A stretch of 64,000 bases of DNA from Butyrivibrio sp. (GTDB lineage: Bacteria; Bacillota; Clostridia; Lachnospirales; Lachnospiraceae). The notes beneath the pieces are model-generated. The model saw only the letters and a program-made list of their open reading frames with translations, was not told where the DNA came from and searched no databases. Positions 36,519-45,800 of the stretch are shown here, piece by piece (within the stretch, counting starts at the first letter, position 1; every line of letters begins with the position of its first letter). The position numbers and the translations under genes were made by a program. The stretch covers positions 62,001 through 126,000 of the forward strand of contig NZ_JAFRGN010000043.1 in assembly GCF_017433805.1 (NCBI RefSeq), read 5' to 3'.

Positions 36519-36884
36519 TCAAAAGCTCTGCATCTCTGCAAGAAGATTAAGATATCCATCAAGCTTTTTTAGTGCATCTCCTACTGTTCCCGGCATCTCA
36601 AAGGCTGCTATGCCGTGCTGTGACAGCTCATCTACAGCCCCTGGGCCTATCCTCGCTGCCAGAACAAAGTTACAATCAAGAAGCGCTTCAACGCCTCTTT
36701 TCATCTTATCTGAGTTGTGAGATCCGCCATTGCATATAGGAACAACAAATCTCTGCTCAATTTCTTCATATGAACCACTATCGTCAACATCAACTATCAA
36801 AAAGCTCTCAGCTCGTCCGAAGTGCTGATCTACGTTTCTGTTATCAGTTGATGCAAGTGCTACTCTGTATGCTCCATTTCCCAT
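36519..36884 (-). CDS. NifX-family cofactor carrier protein
   Basis: A 121-residue NifX/NafY-fold protein with the family motif NVDQHFGRAESFLIVDVDD, CNGGSHNSDKM, and the block LLDCNFVLAARIGPGAVDELSQHGI. NifX binds and stores NifB-derived cofactor on its way to component 1. The ATG at 36884 has CGGAGGAAAGAAC upstream and starts 13 bp after nifB ends; a longer reading to 36905 would overlap nifB without a ribosome site. With no NifE/NifN scaffold in the cluster, this protein and its relative at 32237-32602 may deliver NifB-co directly. Confidence 0.85.
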   Translation of the reverse strand: MGNGAYRVALASTDNRNVDQHFGRAESFLIVDVDDSGSYEEIEQRFVVPICNGGSHNSDKMKRGVEALLDCNFVLAARIGPGAVDELSQHGIAAFEMPGTVGDALKKLDGYLNLLAEMQSF

Positions 36885-36897
36885 GTTCTTTCCTCCG

Positions 36898-37770
36898 TCA
36901 GCCATGTGAAAAAGTATTCTTCACATTTAACCTATTCTGATATACAAGCTGGCTGTATTCAGAAAGACCTGGAACACCAACAGCATCTGCACGGCAGTGC
37001 GCACAATGTCTAAAGACCTTGATGTACTTTTCAGCATCCTCTCTTGCTTTCTCAATCTGTTCACAGGTAGGCTTAGGAACATCTGACAGTTTGTGCTGTG
37101 GAATCAACGGTATTATGTTGTAGATAAGTGCACCTGCTTCCTTGACTGTCCTTGCGATCTCACTTATGTGATGGTCATTTATTCCTGGAACAAGCACTGT
37201 ATTTATCTTAATAGTAACTCCTGCTTCAGCTACTTTTCTGATACCTTTAAGCTGATTTTCAATGAGTATTGCAGCACCCTCAGTACCTTCTATCTTCTTG
37301 CCATGATATATAATGAAGTCGTTAAGCTGTGCTTCTATCTGCGGATCAACAGCATTAACTGTCACCGTAAGAGTATCTACACCAGTCTCTATCAGTTCAT
37401 CTGCTCTTTCATATAGTAGGAGTCCGTTAGTACTCATACACTTAAGGAGTTCTGGATGCTCTCCACCTATTTTCCTGAAAGTCTCAAAGGCGTAATCTGT
37501 TGCCAGTGTATCTCCAGGTCCTGCAATTCCTGCAACCTTTATGCTAGGCACCAGTTCAAGTGCTCTTCCTATAAATGTATTAGCCTCATCTGGTGAAATT
37601 ACCTTGGAGGTTACACCTGGTCTTTGTTCCACATCATTTATTGATCTGTCACAGAATCTGCAGGCTATATTACAGCCCGGGCTCACGGGTAAATGAATTC
37701 GCCCTGCATTAAATTTGCATCCACCAAAGCATGGATGGTTTCTCTCAAGTTCCTGAATACTTCTAGCCAT
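36898..37770 (-). CDS. nifB: NifB, radical SAM cofactor-maturation enzyme (short form)
   Basis: A 290-residue radical SAM enzyme that builds NifB-co, the carbide-centred 8Fe precursor of nitrogenase cofactors. It has HPCF (Cys14), GRIHLPVSPGCNIACRFC with the SAM cluster CxxxCxxC (Cys33, 37, 40), NDVEQRPGVTS, GIAGPGD and the C-terminal HCAHCRADAVG (Cys256, 259), which holds the accessory K-clusters. The C-terminal NifX domain of long NifBs is absent and is encoded separately next door. The presence of NifB is the strongest evidence that the nitrogenase-like enzyme uses a complex Fe-S cofactor rather than tetrapyrroles. Confidence 0.92.
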   Translation of the reverse strand: MARSIQELERNHPCFGGCKFNAGRIHLPVSPGCNIACRFCDRSINDVEQRPGVTSKVISPDEANTFIGRALELVPSIKVAGIAGPGDTLATDYAFETFRKIGGEHPELLKCMSTNGLLLYERADELIETGVDTLTVTVNAVDPQIEAQLNDFIIYHGKKIEGTEGAAILIENQLKGIRKVAEAGVTIKINTVLVPGINDHHISEIARTVKEAGALIYNIIPLIPQHKLSDVPKPTCEQIEKAREDAEKYIKVFRHCAHCRADAVGVPGLSEYSQLVYQNRLNVKNTFSHG

Positions 37771-37814
37771 CTTCCTGTCCCCTTACCTGAATGTTTCATA
37801 CCATAGAAGGCAAT

Positions 37815-37967
37815 TTAGAATCTGATCTTGGTACTGGTCTCAACCTGTGTGATCTTGCCATCATGTACTGTGATGATCACATTTCCATATTTAAGATTAC
37901 TTACCTGGCTCTTTATAACTTCCCAGATCTTGTCGCTATCCTTCTGTTTATTAACTTCCCCTGCCAT
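37815..37967 (-). CDS. yezD: YezD-family small protein
   Basis: A 50-residue protein, MAGEVNKQKDSDKIWEVIKS at the start and then a core VSNLKYGNVIITVHDGKITQ followed by VETSTKIRF and a stop. The pattern lkYGnviItVhDGkitQvE..tKiRF matches the YezD family (DUF2292), small proteins repeatedly found with sulfate and cysteine assimilation genes in Firmicutes and other bacteria; their biochemical role is unknown. AAGGGCAGGAG lies upstream of the ATG at 37967. The gene sits between the C-S lyase and nifB genes, all on the same strand, which links the nitrogenase-like enzyme to sulfur metabolism. Confidence 0.8.
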   Translation of the reverse strand: MAGEVNKQKDSDKIWEVIKSQVSNLKYGNVIITVHDGKITQVETSTKIRF

Positions 37968-38040
37968 CTTGCTATCTCCTGCCCTTCTTTGTTTTCTAGA
38001 ATGTTACAGCATGGCTAAAGCCAGCACAATTAAGCAAATC

Positions 38041-39231
38041 TTATAGCCGTCTACCACTTTTTTCTAATGCTTCATAGAGCTGAACAAGCGCCTGTTCAAG
38101 CGTTTTTCTGGGGCATGCAATGTTGATTCTCTCAAAAAGAGCTGTTTCCCGGCCAAATATAATGCCAGGATCAAGCCATAACCTGGCTTCATCGACTATA
38201 AGTTTTTCAAGTTCCTTATGATTATCACTGATCTCTGAAAAATCCAGCCATATAAGATAAGTGCCTTCTGGCTCAATAAGATGCACTTTAGGAAGCTTTT
38301 CTTTCAAGTAATCTCTTACAAAAGAAAGGTTCTCTTCAAGGTATTCTTTTAGCTCCTCAAGCCACTCTTCACCATAGGTGTATGCGGCCTTTGTTGCTGT
38401 TAGTCCAAGAGTATTGGGCTGGCTATATCCAGAAGCATCGTTTTCTCTTCTGAACTTCTTCCTAAGCTCGTCATTAGGAATAATGATATTGGCAATCTGA
38501 AGGCCTGCAAGATTAAAGGTCTTACTGGGGGATGTGCCAAGTATGAGGCTCTGAGCATATCTTTCGCCAAGAGTTATAAGGGATGTATGTTTGTATTTAC
38601 TGTAGACAAAATCAGCATGTATCTCGTCTGCAAATATAAGCACATTATGTTTTAGACATATATCTGCCACTTTCTGTAGTTCTACACTTGTCCATACTCT
38701 TCCTACAGGATTGTGAGGACTGCATAAGAGAAATAGCTTAACCTTCTCTTCAATAATCTTTTTCTCAAAATCATCGTAATCTATCTCGTAGTGGCCGTCC
38801 TTATAGACAAGCTGGTTATTTACAACCTTCCTGTTATTAAGCTTAATTGTCTCCATAAAAGGGTAATAAACAGGCTGCTGAATGATGACTCCATCCCCCG
38901 GTTCTGTAAAAGCCTTAATGGCAAGTGCAATGGAATAAACCATTCCAGGCTCCACAGTGTTCCATTCGTCATATATCTCAAAGCCGTGGCGCCTATACAG
39001 CCATGACTTAAGAGCTTCTTTATAAGAGGAATCCGGATCAGTATATCCAAATATGCCGTGTTCAGCTCTTTTAACTATTCTTTCGATTATCTCATCAGGT
39101 AACCTGAAGTCCATATCTGCTACCCAAAGAGGAAGAAGATCATCTCGTCCTTTTCGCTGAATTCCAAAGTCATATTTAAGGCTTGCTGTATTTTTTCTGT
39201 CTATCAATTCATCAAAGTTATATCTGCCCAT
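38041..39231 (-). CDS. MalY/PatB-family C-S beta-lyase (PLP aminotransferase fold)
   Basis: A 396-residue fold-type I PLP enzyme. It shows LLPLWVADMDFRLP (family start), FGYTDPDSSY, CSPHNPVGRVWT, IFADEIHADFVY, and GTSPSKTFNLAGLQIAN with the PLP lysine. MalY/PatB members are cystathionine beta-lyases and release thiol, pyruvate and ammonia from S-substituted cysteines. In this cluster it could open an S-alkyl cysteine or cystathionine. The ATG at 39231 has AAAGGG upstream; a GTG at 39240 lies inside that ribosome site. A hairpin at 39254-39285 lies in its leader. Confidence 0.88.
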   Translation of the reverse strand: MGRYNFDELIDRKNTASLKYDFGIQRKGRDDLLPLWVADMDFRLPDEIIERIVKRAEHGIFGYTDPDSSYKEALKSWLYRRHGFEIYDEWNTVEPGMVYSIALAIKAFTEPGDGVIIQQPVYYPFMETIKLNNRKVVNNQLVYKDGHYEIDYDDFEKKIIEEKVKLFLLCSPHNPVGRVWTSVELQKVADICLKHNVLIFADEIHADFVYSKYKHTSLITLGERYAQSLILGTSPSKTFNLAGLQIANIIIPNDELRKKFRRENDASGYSQPNTLGLTATKAAYTYGEEWLEELKEYLEENLSFVRDYLKEKLPKVHLIEPEGTYLIWLDFSEISDNHKELEKLIVDEARLWLDPGIIFGRETALFERINIACPRKTLEQALVQLYEALEKSGRRL

Positions 39232-39253
39232 ATTAGTCACCCTTTTATAAATT

Positions 39254-39285
39254 GATGCCCCGAAGCAAATGAGCTACGGAGCATC
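39254..39285 (-). promoter_or_regulatory. Stable hairpin in the C-S lyase leader
   Basis: Minus strand GATGCTCCGTAGC, loop TCATTT, GCTTCGGGGCATC: 13-bp stem with wobble and mismatch positions, ending about 22 bases before the start codon. It is not followed by a strong T-run, so a leader structure is more likely than a terminator. Confidence 0.45.
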
Positions 39286-39340
39286 CTACTATCCCCAGTC
39301 CAAGCTGTTTTGGCACTGGTTTCTTATTCAATATGTTCAA

Positions 39341-39362
39341 AGAATTTCAAATGAGAAATTCT
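39341..39362. promoter_or_regulatory. Inverted repeat downstream of cysK
   Basis: AGAATTTC-AAATGA-GAAATTCT, perfect 8-bp arms, about 20 bp after the cysK stop. It may be a weak terminator or an operator for the following genes. Confidence 0.4.
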
Positions 39363-39382
39363 CTTTTGCCGAGTACTGTATA

Positions 39383-40318
39383 TTAGTTAGCGAAAAGAGG
39401 TGTAGAAAGATATCTGTCACCTGAATCAGGAAGCAGAACTACAATATTCTTGCCCTTATTCTCTGGCCTTTCTGCAACGATAGCAGCTGCTTTAAGTGCT
39501 GCACCTGATGAAATACCAACGAGAATTCCTTCAGAAACTGCAAACTTCTTGCCCTCTGCGAAAGCATCGTCATTCTCAATAGCGATTACTTCATCATAAA
39601 CCTTGGTGTTAAGAGTATCTGGCACAAAGCCTGCACCGATTCCCTGAATCTTATGAGCGCCTGCTGTTCCCTGTGAAAGAACTGGGCTGCTTGCTGGCTC
39701 AACTGCAATAACCTTAACGTCAGGATTTACTTCCTTGAGGAACTCACCTACACCAGTTATTGTTCCGCCTGTACCAACACCAGCGATGAAGATATCAACC
39801 TGTCCATCTGTCTGCTTCCAGATCTCTGGACCTGTGGTCTTTCTGTGGATCTCTGGGTTAGCTGGGTTAACGAACTGTCCAAGAATTACAGCTCCCTCTA
39901 TTTCTTTTTCAAGCTCTTCAGCCTTGGCGATTGCTCCCTTCATGCCCTTGGCACCTTCTGTGAGAACAATCTCAGCGCCGTAAGCCTTAAGAAGATTTCT
40001 TCTCTCAACACTCATTGTATCTGGAAGTGTGAGGATTGCTTTGTAGCCCTTAGCTGCTGCAACTGCTGCAAGACCAATTCCTGTATTGCCACTTGTTGGC
40101 TCTATGATTGTTGCTCCTGGTTTGATTCTACCGCTCTTTTCTGCATCCTCTATCATACTAAGTGCAACTCTGTCTTTTACTGAACCAGCTGGATTAAGAT
40201 ACTTGAGCTTGGCAAGGATGTTAGCATTTGTAACTCCTGCTGCCTTGCTGTATCCGTTAAGTTTAAGAAGTGGTGTTCCCCCGATAAGTTCAAGTGCGCT
40301 CTGCTTGATGTCTGCCAT
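39383..40318 (-). CDS. cysK: Cysteine synthase (O-acetylserine sulfhydrylase)
   Basis: A 311-residue PLP enzyme making cysteine from O-acetylserine and sulfide. Signatures are GGTPLLKLN, NPAGSVKDRVALSMIEDAE with the PLP lysine (about residue 49), EPTSGNTGIGLA, GTGGTITGVGEFLK, GAGFVPDTLNTKVYDEV and VGISSGAAL. The C-terminus is of CysK/CysM ordinary length with no CBS domains. It is the first gene of the nitrogenase-like/sulfur cluster, and GGAGGAAAATATC precedes the ATG. It would capture sulfide released by the downstream enzymes. Its upstream region (40319-40470) has AT-rich promoter-like sequence but no clear riboswitch or T-box. Confidence 0.95.
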   Translation of the reverse strand: MADIKQSALELIGGTPLLKLNGYSKAAGVTNANILAKLKYLNPAGSVKDRVALSMIEDAEKSGRIKPGATIIEPTSGNTGIGLAAVAAAKGYKAILTLPDTMSVERRNLLKAYGAEIVLTEGAKGMKGAIAKAEELEKEIEGAVILGQFVNPANPEIHRKTTGPEIWKQTDGQVDIFIAGVGTGGTITGVGEFLKEVNPDVKVIAVEPASSPVLSQGTAGAHKIQGIGAGFVPDTLNTKVYDEVIAIENDDAFAEGKKFAVSEGILVGISSGAALKAAAIVAERPENKGKNIVVLLPDSGDRYLSTPLFAN

Positions 40319-40474
40319 GATATTTTCCTCCGTTTGACTTTGTATTTTTAGTTGTTATCTGTTTGTTGTTTGTTTTGATGTTTAAACTATAGCATAGCTT
40401 TTTTTATAGCGAAATTAAACAAACCTTATCGCAAGGTATAAGCGGAGCTTAATCCGTTATAAATACCTGACAAA

Positions 40475-40506
40475 AAGAAAGCCCACCGCGGTCTTGCGCA
40501 GTGAGC
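40475..40506 (-). terminator. Terminator of the chemoreceptor gene
   Basis: Minus strand GCTCACTGCG, loop CAAGAC, CGCGGTGGGC forms a 10-bp stem with G-U pairs, then TTTCTTTTTG. Confidence 0.8.
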
Positions 40507-40550
40507 CCTCTTTTATAAGTTATATAGATATAACTGTTATTAGTAAATTA

Positions 40551-42599
40551 TTACTGGATTGTAAATCTCTCCAGGTTGTCGTTGATTGTATCAACAGCCT
40601 CAGATACTGAGGAAGCTGCTGTTGCAACAAGTTCAGATGAGGAAGCAACGCCCTTGGCTGCCTCTGTAACTCTTTCAACGTTGTCTGCAATCTCCTGAGT
40701 AGATGCGGACTGCTCTTCAGATACAGATGCCATGTTAGTTGCAACGTCATTAACCTTACTCATCTGCTCAGCCATAGTTGCAAGAGTCTCATTAGCCTCT
40801 GACAACTGCTGTGTGATCTCCTTGAAGGTTGTAGCTGCTGTATTTACAGACTCTGCACTGTCATTGATAAGCTGAGTATTAGACTCTGACTTCTGTGACA
40901 GCTGCTGTACTCTTGCAGACATCTCTTTGATGATTTCTGCAATCTGCTGTGTAGCATCTGCTGAGTTCTGTGCCAGCTGACCAATTTCCTGAGCAACAAC
41001 TGCAAAGCCCTTACCAGCCTCACCAGCTCTTGCAGCCTCGATGCTGGCATTAAGTGAAAGGAGGTTGGTCTGTGAAGAAATGGAGTTAATAAGATCAACG
41101 ATCTGATTGATCTTGTCTGCAGCTTCATCAACACTTGCTACGGCATCAGCCATATCCTTCATGGAATCAACGATATCATCCATTCCGTTAGCTACGTTAG
41201 CCATATCATGCTGTCCTGAATCAGCCTTAGAAACAAGCTCATTCATTGTCTTTTCAATATCCTGCTCCTGCTCAGTAACATTAGCTACTGTCTGGGCAAG
41301 AACTGTTGCATTCTCAGCAACCTCATTAACAGCTTTGGCCATGTTATCAATATTCTCACGAATCTGAGTCATACTTGCAGACTGGTCATTTGCTGCACTC
41401 TCAAGATCTTCAGCTGTAGTCTTGGAGGTCTGTGCATCTCCAAGAAGTCTGCCAGATACTGTCTTGATCTCACTAAGAGATGATCTCATTCCACTTACGA
41501 AATCTCCCATTGCATTGTTCATGTATGCAATTTCATCGTTACCCTTTGAAGAAATATCAACAGTGAAGTCACCACCGGAAATCTTTTCGATATTATCGGT
41601 AAGACTTGTAACAGGTACTTTGATCATCTTCTTAAGGACTACATTCATGACAACGATAGTAGCTATTACTGCTATCAGAACTACAAATATGAGAATAACA
41701 ACGATCTTCTGCATTGTAGCAAGAACTTCACCCTGCTTAGCGTATACGATAACGCTCCAGTCAGTTCCACTTACCCCAGAAGATACAAAGTAATACTTTG
41801 TTCCAGCAACAACTACAGGTGTAACATTATGCTCTTCAGCAACTGCTTCTGCTGCAGCAAATTCACCCATCTTGGCAAGGAAGGCATCATCTGGGTAATC
41901 AGCAACGTTTGTTCCACAAATAGATGGATCATCTCTGTATGTAAGGATCTGTCCCTTAGCAGTAACCATCATAGCTCCACCAGTCTCATACAGCTGAATC
42001 TTATCAAGCTTCTCCTGAGCCTTTGTAAGCATAAGGTCAGCAGCAAAGCATCCTGTTCTTCCATCCTTGAGAGTAACCTTACGCATAACAGATGAACAAA
42101 GGCCTCCAGTGATTGTATCGAAGTAAGGCTCATCATAGAAATAGAACCAGCTGTTAGTATAGGTATCAGCTTCCTTATACATAACATTGTTGGTTACATT
42201 CTCCATTACGTAGTCAGGCTGACTAGGATACAGGAAAGTCTCATCACTGAGCATCATGTACGCACCAGTAGGGATCATCGAATATCTACCTACTGTACCC
42301 ATCAAATAATCCATGATCTCCTGATTGTTGTCATATTCATTCTGCTCAATAGCATCCGCTACACCATTCAAATAATAGAATGTAGCAGTAAGCTCTTTGT
42401 TTACATCACTGGCATCTGCTGAAACCTCATTTAACAGTGATGTGTAGATAAGATCCTTCATCATGCCAAAAGCAAGAGTGAAGGTAAGCACCTCAGCAAC
42501 AAGTATGCTCACAAGAAGCATACCCACGAACAAAATTGACAATTTTGCACTAATAGCCTTTGGAGCTCCGCCGCTCTTCTTATCTGTTTTTGCGCCCAT
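40551..42599 (-). CDS. Methyl-accepting chemotaxis protein with extracellular dCACHE domain
   Basis: A 682-residue chemoreceptor. Transmembrane helices lie at about 22-50 and 300-322. Between them is a double CACHE ligand-binding domain ([59 protein letters not shown]). A HAMP domain follows ([18 protein letters not shown]), then the MCP signalling coiled coil with the conserved hairpin tip [41 protein letters not shown]. The ligand is unknown; CACHE domains often bind amino or organic acids. No CheR-tether pentapeptide is present at the C-terminus. It is a single-gene unit with its own terminator. Confidence 0.93.
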   Translation of the reverse strand: MGAKTDKKSGGAPKAISAKLSILFVGMLLVSILVAEVLTFTLAFGMMKDLIYTSLLNEVSADASDVNKELTATFYYLNGVADAIEQNEYDNNQEIMDYLMGTVGRYSMIPTGAYMMLSDETFLYPSQPDYVMENVTNNVMYKEADTYTNSWFYFYDEPYFDTITGGLCSSVMRKVTLKDGRTGCFAADLMLTKAQEKLDKIQLYETGGAMMVTAKGQILTYRDDPSICGTNVADYPDDAFLAKMGEFAAAEAVAEEHNVTPVVVAGTKYYFVSSGVSGTDWSVIVYAKQGEVLATMQKIVVILIFVVLIAVIATIVVMNVVLKKMIKVPVTSLTDNIEKISGGDFTVDISSKGNDEIAYMNNAMGDFVSGMRSSLSEIKTVSGRLLGDAQTSKTTAEDLESAANDQSASMTQIRENIDNMAKAVNEVAENATVLAQTVANVTEQEQDIEKTMNELVSKADSGQHDMANVANGMDDIVDSMKDMADAVASVDEAADKINQIVDLINSISSQTNLLSLNASIEAARAGEAGKGFAVVAQEIGQLAQNSADATQQIAEIIKEMSARVQQLSQKSESNTQLINDSAESVNTAATTFKEITQQLSEANETLATMAEQMSKVNDVATNMASVSEEQSASTQEIADNVERVTEAAKGVASSSELVATAASSVSEAVDTINDNLERFTIQ

Positions 42600-42782
42600 A
42601 AAACCCTCCTTGAATATTGTTTAATCACAATTCAATGTATTTATCATTTATAGACATATTGCCATGAAATCAGTATACAAAAGAAATATAAATATACAGT
42701 AAACATTCTATTTTAAATAAATAAAATAATTGTTTAATCGTTAATTCTTTTAATATCAAAAAGATGACTATGCACAAAAAAA

Positions 42783-42817
42783 GCGGATAGATCAGCATAA
42801 CAAGCCAATCTATCCGC
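42783..42817 (-). terminator. Terminator of the amylase gene
   Basis: Minus strand GCGGATAGAT, 15-base loop, ATCTATCCGC, followed by TTTTTTTGTG. Confidence 0.82.
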
Positions 42818-42836
42818 CTCATCTAATCAGATTGTA

Positions 42837-45800
42837 TTACTTAATTAACTTACCATTCTCGTCGAAGGTATATTTTTTACCATATCTTGTAATAGTTTCA
42901 GAAACAGCAAGTGTTCCATCCTTCTTGGCGTAGTATGTATCACCATCGATAGTGAACATTGCATCCTTGGCAACTCTTCCGTTGTCCTTGCAATAATACT
43001 TCTGTCCCTCATATGTTGTAATGCCCTTGATAGCCTTGCAATCATCACCAAGGATATACTCTGAGAAGTATTTTTCCATCTTGATACTTCTGGCAAGCTT
43101 ACCATCTGAAAGAGAGATATAGATATCATCTCCTATAGTAAGAAGTCCAGACTTGGAGATTTTGCCGTCAGCCTTGGCATAATACTTATTACCGTCGTAA
43201 TCGAAAACTGATGCTGTTACAAGCGCTTCATCAGTTCCAAAGTAATAGTCTGCGCCATAGATTGTTACCATCTCATCCTTGGCAATTCTACCATCACCTA
43301 AAGCTCTGAGTCTGTCATCGCCTCTTGTAACCCACTTATTGATTGCCATTACGCCATTTTCGTCAAAGAATCTGAGAATGCCCTCTACCTTATGGAAGCC
43401 CTTGAGCTTATCGCCATTCTCATCTATGAGATAATATCTGCCATATTTCTTGGTAAGTGTACCTTCTTCAGGCTCTTGCGGCTCATCAGTAGAGATTCCA
43501 AGGAAGGCATAAACCTCATCCTTACTTGCAAAACTGTCTCTGCTGCTATATGTAAAGAAGTTCTTATCGCTAGTGATATTCTTGTTATCGTCAAGCTGAG
43601 TGCCGTTGCCGTTGTTAAAGATGTATGTAAGTGTGCCTGTCTCAAGAGCCTTAGTTGGAACCTCTGCTGTTACCCAGTTAGTTCCTTCCTCTTTCTCCAT
43701 GAGCTTACCAGGCCATGTGCCTACAAGGTTATTGTACTCACCATTGTTGCCACCAAATACATAGAGATATACATTCTTCCAGTTAGCATCATCAGCCATC
43801 TCATTGTAGTAGCTAACTGTTGTGTATGTAACTTCCTCTGCTCCGGCAATAGCTGCCATAGCTTCTTTTTTGGAACCATACTTCTGATATGCGATTCCGT
43901 TGTTGAGAATAAAGCGGTACTTCATATCAGAAATCTTCATGTCATTAGTCTGTTTGCCATTGTTGCCGTTATTAAAGATGATATTAAGGTCTTCGCTTGG
44001 GCCTGCAGGAAGAACTACGCTATACCAGCCATCTTCATCCTGAGTAAGCTCTTTTCCTGGCCACTCGCCCATTGCTGTTCCGCCCCATGTATATACGCAA
44101 ACCTTATCCCAGCCTTCTGTATTGTAGAAGTATGCTGTTGTAAAGGAGCCTGAAACGCCAAGTGCTTTTTCTGCAGTTTCCTTACTTGTAAATCTCTTAA
44201 CTACAAGCTGACCATTTGAGCTTTCTGCATCTACAGTGCAGTAGATATCTTCTGTTGCAGGTGTAAAGCCTTCGATATTAACTGTCTGAGTTCCTGCGCC
44301 ATTGTTAAAGATGATGTTAAATACCGGAAGCTTAGCATATGTCTTAACGTCTGCTCTCCACCAGCCTGAACCTTCGTTAACTGCAGGTGTTCCTGGCCAT
44401 CCACCAAAGATCTGCTCTCCGCCATCAAGCCATCCATACGCATAAACTGTATCCCAGTTCTCTGTATTAAAGAAATATACGCTGTAGGTATTGATTCCAA
44501 GACTTTCCTCGGCAGCTGCCTTAGAATAGAAAAGTTCATTGCTGTCAGGAGTTACGAAAGTTCCGCTTCCTGCTGTGATAGCATACTCTGGTGAAACCTG
44601 GCTGCCGTCAGCACTTTCAAATCTAATAGTGAACTCGTCGTCAAGTACAGTTACCTGGAACCATCCATCATTCTCATTTATTGTACTAAGTGTAGCTTCT
44701 GCATTATCTACTCTTGCAACAACGCTGTTCCAGTTCTGGTGGTTGTAGAAAGATACAACTGTTCCAGTTCCATCAATTCTCTCAGAAAGAACTGCAACAC
44801 CTTCTCCAGCTACAGTACCGCTGATCACACCGTCCTTTACAAGGAATACTGCATCACTTCCCTCAACCTGATCAGGATAGATACCATCTGAAAGGTGAGT
44901 TTCTGCGTTAATTGTTGTTCTTGTCTGGGCTGCATTTACGATTACAGCACCTTCTACGCTGTCGTCATATCTCTCTATCATGAGAGTCTGAACGCCGTTT
45001 GGATTAGACAGATATTCATTTGCCTCACCCATCTTTTCACGGAAAAGATTTACTGCCTTAACTTCAGGAGCCTTGTAAATAGGGCTTCCTGCTTCTCCGA
45101 TAAGGTTGTCACCATATGGATTTTCTGATGAGCTGTTATTTGGTCTGCTAAAGAAAAGTGGTGTTCCAGCATCTCTTGCTGCGATGATAGACCAGCCCAT
45201 GATGATCATGTCATCGTCAATTGACTTCCAGCAGCTCTCTGAATCATTCATGTAGTTATCGTGTGACTCAACCCATGTAACAAGCTTTTCTGTGTCAGCT
45301 GTGTAAGTTGTTCCAAAAGCAGTGTCATCATAGATCTGATAGTCGAGAAGTCTGTCTACAGAGAGATTTCCGCTTGAAAGAGCTGAACGAAGGCTTGAGC
45401 CGTAGTTACTTGCTGTTGTTCCGCCAATATACTGCTGATAAGCAGCAAGTCTGTCGTTTGTTCCCTGTAATACTTCACCATATACAAAGAGTTCGTCATA
45501 GCTCTTTGTTCCAACTTCTGCAGAGTACTCATTGAGAGCCTGTCTCATATTGGGATAGAAGGTGTTTCTGCCCGCATCTGAATAATCTGATGGAACAGGA
45601 TCATCTGGAAGTGAGATATGCTTGGCAGTATCAATTCTGAAGCCGTCTGCACCCAGATATACGCAGTCCTTGAGGAACTCATAGAAGTACTGCTGGAATC
45701 CAGTGTTCTCTGTATCAACGTCTGGAAGTCCTCCCATTGAGTAGTAAGTAAGTTCAAGTCTGTCTGTATATCCGCCGCCGATCTTACCTGTAGCATGATA

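Noticed and set aside
37791-38018. 75-residue plus-strand reading frame over the yezD region
   Set aside because: The minus-strand 50-residue frame here has a family pattern and a ribosome site and is collinear with the operon.
39254-40470. SAM riboswitch or T-box controlling the sulfur cluster
   Set aside because: Neither the SAM-box core nor a GGGTGG T-box motif was found upstream of cysK or the C-S lyase gene; only plain hairpins are present.
43392-44153. 253-residue plus-strand reading frame
   Set aside because: It lies wholly antisense to the starch-binding modules of the amylase, has no ribosome site and has low-complexity composition.
43440-44760. Repeated blocks suggesting a CRISPR array or DNA tandem repeat
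   Set aside because: The repetition comes from similar protein modules (CBM26-like) that have diverged in DNA; there are no regular spacers.
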